The notes beneath the pieces were generated by a model, which was not told the DNA's origin, ran no database searches, and was given only the letters and a program-made list of their open reading frames with translations. A stretch of DNA of 64,000 nt. Source: Limnothrix sp. CACIAM 69d. GTDB lineage: Bacteria; Cyanobacteriota; Cyanobacteriia; CACIAM-69d. Location: assembly GCA_001913845.2 (NCBI GenBank), contig MKGP02000066.1:1-64000 (forward strand), written 5' to 3'. This document shows positions 57,618-64,000 of the stretch, piece by piece. Within the stretch, counting starts at the first letter, position 1, and the number at the start of each line of letters is the position of its first letter. The position numbers and the translations under genes were made by a program.

Positions 57618-57917
57618 ATGCAGCGCCAAGACGCGATCGCCTGTTTTCAGGCCCATCGTGAGGATTTGGCAGCATTGGGCGTAAAGACGCTGTTTCTGTT
57701 TGGTTCTGTCGCGCGCAATCAAGCCACGATCAACAGCGATGTGGATTTGTTGGTGGAGTTTTCGCGACCTGTGGGGCTATTAACCTTTGCTCGACTCCAT
57801 CGTTTTTTGGAAACGTGGCTGGATCGCCGCGTGGATTTAGGAACGCCAGATTCGCTAAAAGACCACTTGCGATCATCTGTCTCTCAGGATTTAGTTCATG
57901 CTTTCTCGATCGACTGA
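57618..57917 (+). CDS. MNT-type nucleotidyltransferase (MntA-like)
   Basis: A 99-residue minimal nucleotidyltransferase. The GSxARNxAxxxSDxDL motif is complete: G29-S30 in LFLFGSVARN and D41/D43 in NSDVDLLVEF. In many bacteria such genes pair with a HEPN-type partner as a toxin-antitoxin unit, but no HEPN gene is seen here. Its last 20 bases overlap the next gene, which is also a nucleotidyltransferase, implying translational coupling. The ATG at 57618 fits the family start; an earlier ATG at 57546 exists. Confidence 0.85.
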   Translation: MQRQDAIACFQAHREDLAALGVKTLFLFGSVARNQATINSDVDLLVEFSRPVGLLTFARLHRFLETWLDRRVDLGTPDSLKDHLRSSVSQDLVHAFSID

Positions 57918-58737
57918 GGCGTACCAAACCCAAGCGGTTGATGTTCATCCGGCGGCCGATCGCCTGTGGTTTGAGCTGTGGCGATCGCAGTCGATCGAGC
58001 GGCGCTGGCAACGGATTAGTGGCTTGCAGCGTCAGGGGCGTGGTTTGGCGCTGTGGGCGGCTCGGCAACGGTTGCCTGCGACGGCGAGTGAGTTGGCGAT
58101 CGCCCAGGAATTTGCGCGGGCGATGTTGGGCGATCGGGGGGGCGAGGGCCGCCCGGAGCGCTTGAGCTATGGCGGAGATCCCATGAGTTGGCAGCAAGAC
58201 CAATCGGCGATTTTGGCACAGCTTCATGAGCTGTTTGAGCAGCAGTCGATTCCTTACTTGGTGACGGGTGGGCAAGCGGCGATTATTTGGGGTGAGCCAC
58301 GGTTCACGACGGATTTGGATATTTTGCTGGCGATCGAGGGGGCGCAACTGTCGGCGTTGACCGAAACCCTGGAATCGGCGGGATTTTATGTGGCGGAACC
58401 GCTGCACCACACTATCAACATCATCCACCGTGATCGAATTGATAATGCGGATTTGATTGTGTCGCAGCAGACTCCGTTTGAGCGTTCTGCGTTGGAGCGG
58501 CGGTATCGGGTGGAAGCGCCGGGGATTCCGGTTCACTACATTGCGACGGCTGAGGATGTGGTGTTGGCGAAGTTGTTGTGGCGGCGCGGTTCCCGATCGG
58601 AAAAGCAGTGGCGGGATTGTTTGGGGATTGTCAAAATTCAGGGCGATCGCCTCGATCTCGCCTATTTGGCGACTTGGGCAGAGCGGCTGAGTTTGCAGGA
58701 TGATTTGCGCGATCTGTTGTCGGCGGGTGGGCTGTAG
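57898..58737 (+). CDS. AbiEii-like nucleotidyltransferase fused to a small N-terminal module
   Basis: A 279-residue frame. Residues 1-94 (with RLWFELWRSQSIERRWQRI and RQRLPATASELAIAQEFARAM) look like the small helical protein usually encoded separately just upstream of this nucleotidyltransferase type in cyanobacteria. Residues 95-279 are the nucleotidyltransferase, with YLVTGGQAAIIWGEPRFTTD and a catalytic DxD in TTDLDILLA. An internal ATG at 58180 (residue 95) has GGAGA seven bases upstream, so two products may be made. The gene overlaps the MntA-like gene by 20 bases. The domain resembles AbiEii-type toxins and antitoxin partners, but activity is unknown. Confidence 0.82.
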   Translation: MLSRSTEAYQTQAVDVHPAADRLWFELWRSQSIERRWQRISGLQRQGRGLALWAARQRLPATASELAIAQEFARAMLGDRGGEGRPERLSYGGDPMSWQQDQSAILAQLHELFEQQSIPYLVTGGQAAIIWGEPRFTTDLDILLAIEGAQLSALTETLESAGFYVAEPLHHTINIIHRDRIDNADLIVSQQTPFERSALERRYRVEAPGIPVHYIATAEDVVLAKLLWRRGSRSEKQWRDCLGIVKIQGDRLDLAYLATWAERLSLQDDLRDLLSAGGL

Positions 58738-58805
58738 CGGTTGTCCAATAGCCGATCGCGTGGGTTTTCTCGCAAAATAGAGGCGGTTCTCCACTCGATC
58801 GCCCC

Positions 58806-61190
58806 ATGGCCCTCTACGAACGATCGCTGAAAGCTACGGTAGCCGGTTGCGAAAAGCTGGCTGAAGCCCTGAAACAGAGTCGCTACAACAAAAGCTCGAT
58901 CGGGGATTTTGTTCAGTACCGCAAGCGGGATGACAAAGAAGACCAAGGCGTATCGCGAGCGACGATCGCCAAGGCTTTTAAGGGCGAACCGGTCGATCGG
59001 GGAATTTTTATTGGTTTGTGCGATCTGCTGGGGCTGAATTGGCAGGATGCTGCTGAGTTAGAAACTAGCGAGCCGCCTGCTCCGAACGTGGCATCGGATG
59101 CAATCGATGTGGTGTGGGTGCGATCACAGGTGGAGGCAGATTTGCGGCGGCGGTGCGGCACGATGCGGGTGCTGGACATGGAGCAGCCGATCGCCATTGG
59201 TACGATTTACACCCAAGTAAATGTACTAGAAAAGCTGACGGCCAATCAGCGCCTCAGCTCATCGGAACTATTGGGGAATTTGGATGGAATCAAGGACTTT
59301 GATCGGCTTTGCTTAGGCAAAGTTCGCCAAGGGAAAATCTCAGGATTAGAAGCTGTTACTCGGCATAAAGCACTGATGGTTTTGGGGCGGCCGGGTGCGG
59401 GCAAAACTACATTTTTGAAGTATTTGACTATTGCTTGTTTAGATGGAGAATTTCTTGGCGATCTTGTCCCCATTTTTGTGACGCTCAAGGAATGGACAGA
59501 ATTTCCGGGTGAGCCAAGCTTACTGAGCTTTGTATCGCGGCAGTGGTCAGATTGTGGGATTGCGGATGCTGAGTTGGTTCTGAATCAATATCTGAAAAAT
59601 GGTCAGGCGTTGGTCTTGTTGGATGGGCTGGATGAGGTGTTGGCAGCTCACACGGATAGGACAATCCGAGAAATTCGGGATTGGGGCGATCGTTTCCCCA
59701 AAAATCACATTCTCGCTACTTGCCGGATTGCTGCTAAGGAATATACCTTTGAGCGCTTTACCGAAGTAGAAGTAGCAGATTTTTCAAAAGAACAGATTCG
59801 AGAATTTATCACCAATTGGTTTACCCATCACCAAGACCTACCCAAAATTGAACGATTTCTCAATCGCCTGAAAAAGGAGAAGCCAATTTTAGAGCTAGCT
59901 AGCAATCCGCTGTTGCTGACCTTACTTTGCTTGGTGTTTGGCGAAAGTGGTGATTTTCCGACGAATCGCGCCAAGCTCTATGAAGAGGGCGTAGATCTGT
60001 TGCTGAAAAAGTGGGATGGTAAGCGCAATATTCAGCGCGATCAAATCTATAAGAATCTGTCAGTTAACCGCAAAGAAGATTTGCTCTCACAATTGGCGCT
60101 GGCAACTTTTCAAGAGGGAGACTATTTCTTTGATCGGCGAGTGGCTGAAGATCAAATCACGGCTTATATCCATAATTTGCCGGATGTCAAGGACGATCCT
60201 GAAGCTTTGCGGTTAGATAGCGAAGCAATTTTGCGCTCGATTGTGGCTCAACATGGCTTACTCACGGAACGAGCACGCGGAGTCTATTCCTTTTCACATT
60301 TGACCTTTCATGAATACTTTGCAGCACGGGAAATTGCCGCTGGTCAAAATTGGCAAATCTTAGCTCAACACTTACCCGACAAATCTTGGCGCGAAGTCAC
60401 CTTGCTAGCGGCCAATAGTGTTCGACAGGGCGATGAATTGCTGCTGACTTTGAAGCAGGAAACTGACTATCTATTAGCTGATGATCCACAATTGCAGGCT
60501 GTTTTAGTCTGGGCAACTGAAAAAGCAAAATCAGTGCAAATGTCCTACAAACTGCACGCAGTAATTGCCTTCTACTTCGCTCTCGCTCTCGATCGCGCTC
60601 GCGCTCTCGCTCTCGCTCTCGCTCTCGATCGCGCTCTCGCTCTCGATCTCGCTCTCGATCTCGATCTCGATCGCGCTCTCGATCTCGATCGCGCTCTCGC
60701 TCGCGCTCTCGCTCTCGCTCGCGCTTTCGCTCTCGATCACACTCTCGCTCTCGATCGCGCTCTCGCTCTCGATCGCACTCTCGGTCGCGCTCTCGATCGC
60801 GCTCGCACTCTCGGTCGCGCTCGCCAGCTAAAAAAACAAGACTTGGTAGATCAACTAGCTAATCTACAACGCCAATTGAAACCCATCAAAAACTTATTCC
60901 AGGAGCAGAAAATAGAATGGTGGAGAAATGAAGGACAAGAATGGATCAGATCTTTACGAGATGCGATGGTTAAGCATCGAAATATTGGCCACGATTGGCA
61001 ATTTTTTGATCAGCAAAAGGAACTTTTACAGAAATATCATGCTGCCAATTTGCGGTTGGCAGAATGCTTGAATACCGATTGTTATTTGTCCCGAGAAGTG
61101 CGGCAAGACATCGAAGCCACAATGCTGCGCCCGATCGCCCAAATTGAGGCCTACTACGCCGCCAAAGGCAAACCCTATCCACCCGTTTAA
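58806..61190 (+). CDS. NACHT domain NTPase with HTH-like N-terminus
   Basis: A 794-residue STAND-type protein. The N-terminal ~90 residues contain a helix-turn-helix-like region (SRATIAKAFKGEPVDRGIF). The NACHT core has Walker A GRPGAGKT (194-201), Walker B LVLLDGLDEV (D273, D276, E277) and the winged-helix-like region GVYSFSHLTFHEYFAARE. From 592 to 673 runs an A-L/D-R repeat encoded by a hexamer array. The C-terminus has helical WWRNEGQEWIRSLRD-type sequence. Bacterial NACHT proteins include anti-phage effectors and regulators. No obvious effector domain is fused here. It starts 68 bases after the nucleotidyltransferase gene, and the nuclease-like gene follows after 4 bases. Confidence 0.9.
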   Translation: MALYERSLKATVAGCEKLAEALKQSRYNKSSIGDFVQYRKRDDKEDQGVSRATIAKAFKGEPVDRGIFIGLCDLLGLNWQDAAELETSEPPAPNVASDAIDVVWVRSQVEADLRRRCGTMRVLDMEQPIAIGTIYTQVNVLEKLTANQRLSSSELLGNLDGIKDFDRLCLGKVRQGKISGLEAVTRHKALMVLGRPGAGKTTFLKYLTIACLDGEFLGDLVPIFVTLKEWTEFPGEPSLLSFVSRQWSDCGIADAELVLNQYLKNGQALVLLDGLDEVLAAHTDRTIREIRDWGDRFPKNHILATCRIAAKEYTFERFTEVEVADFSKEQIREFITNWFTHHQDLPKIERFLNRLKKEKPILELASNPLLLTLLCLVFGESGDFPTNRAKLYEEGVDLLLKKWDGKRNIQRDQIYKNLSVNRKEDLLSQLALATFQEGDYFFDRRVAEDQITAYIHNLPDVKDDPEALRLDSEAILRSIVAQHGLLTERARGVYSFSHLTFHEYFAAREIAAGQNWQILAQHLPDKSWREVTLLAANSVRQGDELLLTLKQETDYLLADDPQLQAVLVWATEKAKSVQMSYKLHAVIAFYFALALDRARALALALALDRALALDLALDLDLDRALDLDRALARALALARAFALDHTLALDRALALDRTLGRALDRARTLGRARQLKKQDLVDQLANLQRQLKPIKNLFQEQKIEWWRNEGQEWIRSLRDAMVKHRNIGHDWQFFDQQKELLQKYHAANLRLAECLNTDCYLSREVRQDIEATMLRPIAQIEAYYAAKGKPYPPV
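60579..60824 (+). repeat. Hexamer repeat array encoding an A-L/D-R repeat inside the NACHT gene
   Basis: About 41 consecutive hexamers, mainly GCTCTC (Ala-Leu), GATCGC (Asp-Arg), GCTCGC (Ala-Arg) and GATCTC (Asp-Leu), cover 246 bases. Because the unit is 6 bases, gains and losses keep the frame. The opposite strand is also open and would read as an S/E repeat, a by-product of the array. The GATCGC unit matches the HIP1 core common in the genome. Confidence 0.95.
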
Positions 61191-61194
61191 TCCC

Positions 61195-61755
61195 GTGGAA
61201 GATGCCGATTTTTTTCCCGAGTGGCGATCGCCCCAAGCCAGCCTCAGCCCCCTTGAGCAACAACTGCTCGATCGCGTCAAACAAAACTTTCAAACCTTGC
61301 TCGAAGACCCGCCCCTCCTCGAAGACGGCGTAAAAATGGTCGTGCTTGCCCCCCTGCTCGACCTCGCCGGTTTCTATCAAAAACCCTTCCGAATTCAAAC
61401 CGAAAGCCGCATCGAAATCACCGCCGAAGATCAAGGCGCGATCGTCCGTGGCCGCATTGACGTATTGGTGTTGCACGATCGCCTCTGGGTACTGGCGATC
61501 GAATCCAAACGCAGCGACTTTTCCGCCCTGCGAGCCATCCCCCAAGCCCTCGCCTACTTGTTAGCCAATCCCCAGGGCGATCGCCCCAGCTATGGCCTAA
61601 TTACCACCGGCAACGAATTTCTGTTTTTGAAAACCGACGGGATATCCAAGCGCTACGCCAACTCTCGCCTGTTTTCCTTGCTGAATCCCGGCAACGAACT
61701 CTACGACGTGCTGCAAATCCTGCGCAGCTTGGGCGCGACTCTGCAACCAGCGTGA
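61195..61755 (+). CDS. PD-(D/E)xK nuclease-like protein (type I restriction N-terminal-like)
   Basis: A 186-residue protein. A candidate active site reads GRIDVLVLHDRLWVLAIESKR, with Asp at the first strand and ExK at the second, as in type I restriction enzyme R subunit N-terminal domains. A preceding helix region (LDRVKQNFQTLLEDPP, LAPLLDLAGFYQ) fits this fold too. There is no helicase part, so it is a stand-alone nuclease-like module. GTG at 61195 lies 4 bases after the NACHT stop; an upstream TTG (61144) would overlap that gene by 47 bases. Cotranscription with the NACHT gene is likely. Confidence 0.78.
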   Translation: MEDADFFPEWRSPQASLSPLEQQLLDRVKQNFQTLLEDPPLLEDGVKMVVLAPLLDLAGFYQKPFRIQTESRIEITAEDQGAIVRGRIDVLVLHDRLWVLAIESKRSDFSALRAIPQALAYLLANPQGDRPSYGLITTGNEFLFLKTDGISKRYANSRLFSLLNPGNELYDVLQILRSLGATLQPA

Positions 61756-61820
61756 TTATGCGCCGGGGAAATCGGGGCGGGCGCAAACCATTGCGCCCCT
61801 ACAAAATTTTGGGGTTTGAG

Positions 61821-63239
61821 CTATTGCGGGCGCTGGACGATCACCTCGCGGATGCGTTGCTTACGATCGGGGTCGATCGCCACCAACCGTACATAACAAT
61901 CCAGGTTTTCCGCCAGGCAGGTTTCCAACTTCCCGATCGCCTCCGTTTCCTGGTGTGGTTCCGCCGTCCCGTAGCATTGCCAGGAATTGGCGTTGTAGTG
62001 GCGCTTGTCGGCCACCTCGATCCCTAGCCGATAGCCGTTGTTCACGATCGGCACGAGCTGCGATCGAATCGTCGGGCCCAGGGGCTGCACCAACTTCGGT
62101 CGCTGACCGCTGCGATATTCCAACTTCGCTTCCAAATCCGGATTCCCACTCAGGGGCGGCAACTCCAGCTCCAGCTTTGGCCGGGGCACGCCGCCGGATT
62201 GCGATTCTGTGGCGATCGGCTGGGTTTGGGTGTGGGTCGCCACGGCCGGTTCGGAGGCGATCGGCGCGGATTGCGGCTCGGCACTGTAGGGGCGCGATCG
62301 ACCCTGTAGCCCGTTGGTTTCGCCCTGACCGTTTTGGCTCGCTGGGCTGGGGGCCGCTTTGCCGTGGGGATTGTAGGCCGCCACCAAGTGCAACTCCCGA
62401 ATCCGATCTTGCTCCTTCACCAAAGCCGCCCCGATCGTCTTCAGTTGCTCCAGAGTCGGTTGCGGCTCCGCAAACTGGGGCAGCGCTTCCTTGGATTTCA
62501 GCAACCGATTCGACACCTGAGCCAAACCCGTGTCTTGGATAAATTGCCGCACCAAGTCGTCATAAACCCGCGATTTCATCGCCCCAAAGAAGTCCACGGA
62601 CTGGTTCGGGAAGGTTTCAACCAACTCGGCCACGGCGCGATCGGCCAAACCCAGCCCCTCAAACATGCCGCGCACCACTTCCAGCCGTTCCGCCGCTGTC
62701 GGTTCCCAATAGAACTTGTCCATCCGCCCATCGCGGATCAGCGGTGCATAGAGCGTGCCAAAGTCGTTACCCGTGACGATGATCGGAATTCGGCGCACCG
62801 GCTCGCTGTCATAGCTGCCGGGAAGCTGCACGTTGGTCGGGTTGTCCGCGATGTTCATTAGGGTGGCGTTCACCAATTGGGTGTTCACCGTGTATTGGGT
62901 CAGGCGATCGAACCGGCCCGCCCCCGCATCAATATCGTTAATCAGCAGCACGCACATCCGCCCGCGCACCTTCACCATGTCCGAGGCTTCCCGGTAGCGC
63001 AACCGCAGCAGTCGGGCCGGGTCGCCCGCGTCGGGGCTTTCCAGTTCACCGCCGGAAATATGCACCGCGTCGATGCCCATTTGCTCGAACACAAGGTTGC
63101 ACTGAAACGTTTTGCCCTCGCCTTTTTTGCCGTGAATGCCCAAAATCAGCGGCACGGGCACGCGCGGCAAGTTCAAGAAGTTCTTGACCACGTGGACGGC
63201 GACTTTTTCGGTGAAGCGGGGCGAAACGAAGTAGGACAT
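61821..63239 (-). CDS. rca: RuBisCO activase with C-terminal SSUL (RbcS-like) domain
   Basis: A 472-residue protein. The AAA+ core (about 1-300) has Walker A GIHGKKGEGKT (K43), Walker B LLINDIDAGAGRF, sensor GND in PIIVTGNDFG and arginine finger RDGRMDKFYW. A Pro/Gln/Ser-rich linker of about 100 residues leads to a small-subunit-like SSUL domain at about 402-472, starting GYRLGIEVADKRHYNANSW and ending CYVRLVAIDPDRKQRIREV. In other cyanobacteria this fused domain targets the activase to RuBisCO in carboxysomes. Cysteines 422 and 441 might form the redox pair seen in some SSUL domains. The ATG at 63239 is used; the frame is open to 63422. No rbcLS lies nearby. Confidence 0.95.
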   Translation of the reverse strand: MSYFVSPRFTEKVAVHVVKNFLNLPRVPVPLILGIHGKKGEGKTFQCNLVFEQMGIDAVHISGGELESPDAGDPARLLRLRYREASDMVKVRGRMCVLLINDIDAGAGRFDRLTQYTVNTQLVNATLMNIADNPTNVQLPGSYDSEPVRRIPIIVTGNDFGTLYAPLIRDGRMDKFYWEPTAAERLEVVRGMFEGLGLADRAVAELVETFPNQSVDFFGAMKSRVYDDLVRQFIQDTGLAQVSNRLLKSKEALPQFAEPQPTLEQLKTIGAALVKEQDRIRELHLVAAYNPHGKAAPSPASQNGQGETNGLQGRSRPYSAEPQSAPIASEPAVATHTQTQPIATESQSGGVPRPKLELELPPLSGNPDLEAKLEYRSGQRPKLVQPLGPTIRSQLVPIVNNGYRLGIEVADKRHYNANSWQCYGTAEPHQETEAIGKLETCLAENLDCYVRLVAIDPDRKQRIREVIVQRPQ

Positions 63240-63452
63240 GGTGCGCAACGGAGACAACGGGAACGGCGCAACCCAAGCGCCAGGGCAATTATCGCCTATC
63301 CCGTACCCCTCCCCGATCGAACCCTGATTAGCAATTGTTTTGGGTGCGATCGGGATTGCGATCGGGATCCTGTTGGCGGAACCAACCCATCGGCTTCTTG
63401 CATCAATCTCCTGACGAGCCAAGAATTCTTACAGACTCAAGAAGTGGACAGC

Positions 63453-64000
63453 ATGACCGAAATTGCATTTTTGGGATTGGGCGTGATGGGCAGCGCCATG
63501 GCTGCCAACTTGGCCCGGAGTGGCGCAACGGTGCGGGGCTGGAATCGCACGCCCGATCGCCCGACGGTGGCCCAAGCGGCGGCGGCGGGCGTGACGATCG
63601 CTCCCGACTTGGCCGCAGTGGTGGCCGAGGCGGATTTGATTTTTTCCTGTTTGGGCGATGTGCCCGATGTGCGGCAGGTGTTGTTGGGAGCGGGCGGTGC
63701 GGCGACGGCGGCGCGGGCCGGGGCGCTGTTTGTGGATTTCACCACGATCGGGAGTGTGGCGGCGATCGAGCTGGGAACAGCCCTGCGATCGCTGGGGTTT
63801 GGGTTTTTGGATGCGCCGGTTTCCGGGGGAGACGTGGGGGCCCAGCGGGGAACCTTGACGATCATGGTGGGGGGTGAACTGGCGGATTTTGAGCGATCGC
63901 ACCCTTGGTTGGGATTCATGGGCCAAACCATTCGCCACTGTGGCCCGATCGGCAGTGGCCAGGCGGTGAAGCTCTGCAACCAGGTGTTGGCCGCCGGTCA
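63453..64000 (+). CDS. NAD(P)-dependent beta-hydroxyacid dehydrogenase (3-hydroxyisobutyrate dehydrogenase family), truncated by the window end
   Basis: The first 182 codons of a beta-hydroxyacid dehydrogenase. The N-terminal nucleotide-binding motif is FLGLGVMGSAMAANL (GxGxxG), with an arginine in RGWNRTPDR that suggests NADPH use. The substrate motif DAPVSGGDVGAQRGTLTIMVGG is present, and the GSGQAVKLCNQ segment contains the catalytic lysine. The substrate (glyoxylate/succinic semialdehyde-type or hydroxyisobutyrate) cannot be told. The ATG lies 214 bases from the divergent rca start, so the two promoters share that gap. Confidence 0.93.
   Translation, partial: MTEIAFLGLGVMGSAMAANLARSGATVRGWNRTPDRPTVAQAAAAGVTIAPDLAAVVAEADLIFSCLGDVPDVRQVLLGAGGAATAARAGALFVDFTTIGSVAAIELGTALRSLGFGFLDAPVSGGDVGAQRGTLTIMVGGELADFERSHPWLGFMGQTIRHCGPIGSGQAVKLCNQVLAAG

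Noticed and set aside
57618-57917. Classical MntA-HEPN toxin-antitoxin pair
   Set aside because: No HEPN-domain gene (Rx4-6H motif) is adjacent; the neighbour is another nucleotidyltransferase.
60531-60740. Minus-strand S/E-repeat open frame opposite the NACHT array
   Set aside because: An unavoidable consequence of the hexamer array having no stop codons on either strand; no start signal or downstream domain.

Overview
The window looks like chromosomal DNA from a cyanobacterium. GCGATCGC (HIP1-type) octamers and GATCGC cores are scattered through almost every gene. The gene content also fits: an alternative respiratory terminal oxidase, a valyl-tRNA synthetase carrying a CAAD membrane domain, a RuBisCO activase with a C-terminal RbcS-like (SSUL) domain, a cyanobacterial-type lipid/cell-wall/housekeeping set, and very large PAS/GAF/CBS hybrid kinases. 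I cannot name the genus from sequence alone. No tRNA, rRNA or CRISPR array was seen.

Layout. 0.1-6 kb: VWA protein, glycogen phosphorylase, and a PAS histidine kinase preceded by two tandem NtcA-like sites. 6-11 kb: secreted or anchored FAD oxidoreductase, DUF2079 membrane protein, an unrecognised gene, and a Uma2 nuclease-like gene. 11.8-17.9 kb: a translationally coupled oxidase operon (two DUF2231 membrane proteins, ctaC lacking the CuA ligands, ctaD, ctaE) followed by a GMC oxidoreductase. 18-31 kb: aspS, a 2030-residue hybrid kinase, valS with CAAD, and two small conserved genes. 31-41 kb: DUF1838, glgC, nadA, rlpA-like, purM, lgt, and a phytase-like lipoprotein. 41-49 kb (minus strand): a glycosyltransferase-like gene, an uninterrupted dnaE, cheB, holA, pyrB. 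49.6-53 kb: GerMN-like lipoprotein, lipA, a response regulator and a pilin-like gene. 53-57 kb (minus): the conserved rpmH-rnpA-PH-yidC-jag cluster with yceD. 57-64 kb: an accessory cassette (two nucleotidyltransferase genes, a NACHT NTPase, a PD-(D/E)xK nuclease-like gene), then rca and the start of a beta-hydroxyacid dehydrogenase.

Mobile and repeat DNA is small-scale but informative. A ~127-131 bp palindromic MITE-like family has three copies. Two begin exactly at the stop codon of their host gene (histidine kinase, aspS). The third is split by a second, 142 bp MITE-like element with 13 bp inverted repeats and a TA target duplication. Several short tandem repeats (10, 15, 13, 9, 55 bp and a hexamer array inside the NACHT gene) are also present.

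The best candidate for an undescribed system is the 57.6-61.8 kb cassette. It combines MNT-type and AbiEii-like nucleotidyltransferases (the latter fused in frame to what is usually a separate small partner), a NACHT STAND-type ATPase with an N-terminal HTH-like region and an expandable A-L/D-R repeat, and a nuclease-like gene starting 4 bp after the NACHT stop. A defence role is inference from domain content and arrangement only.
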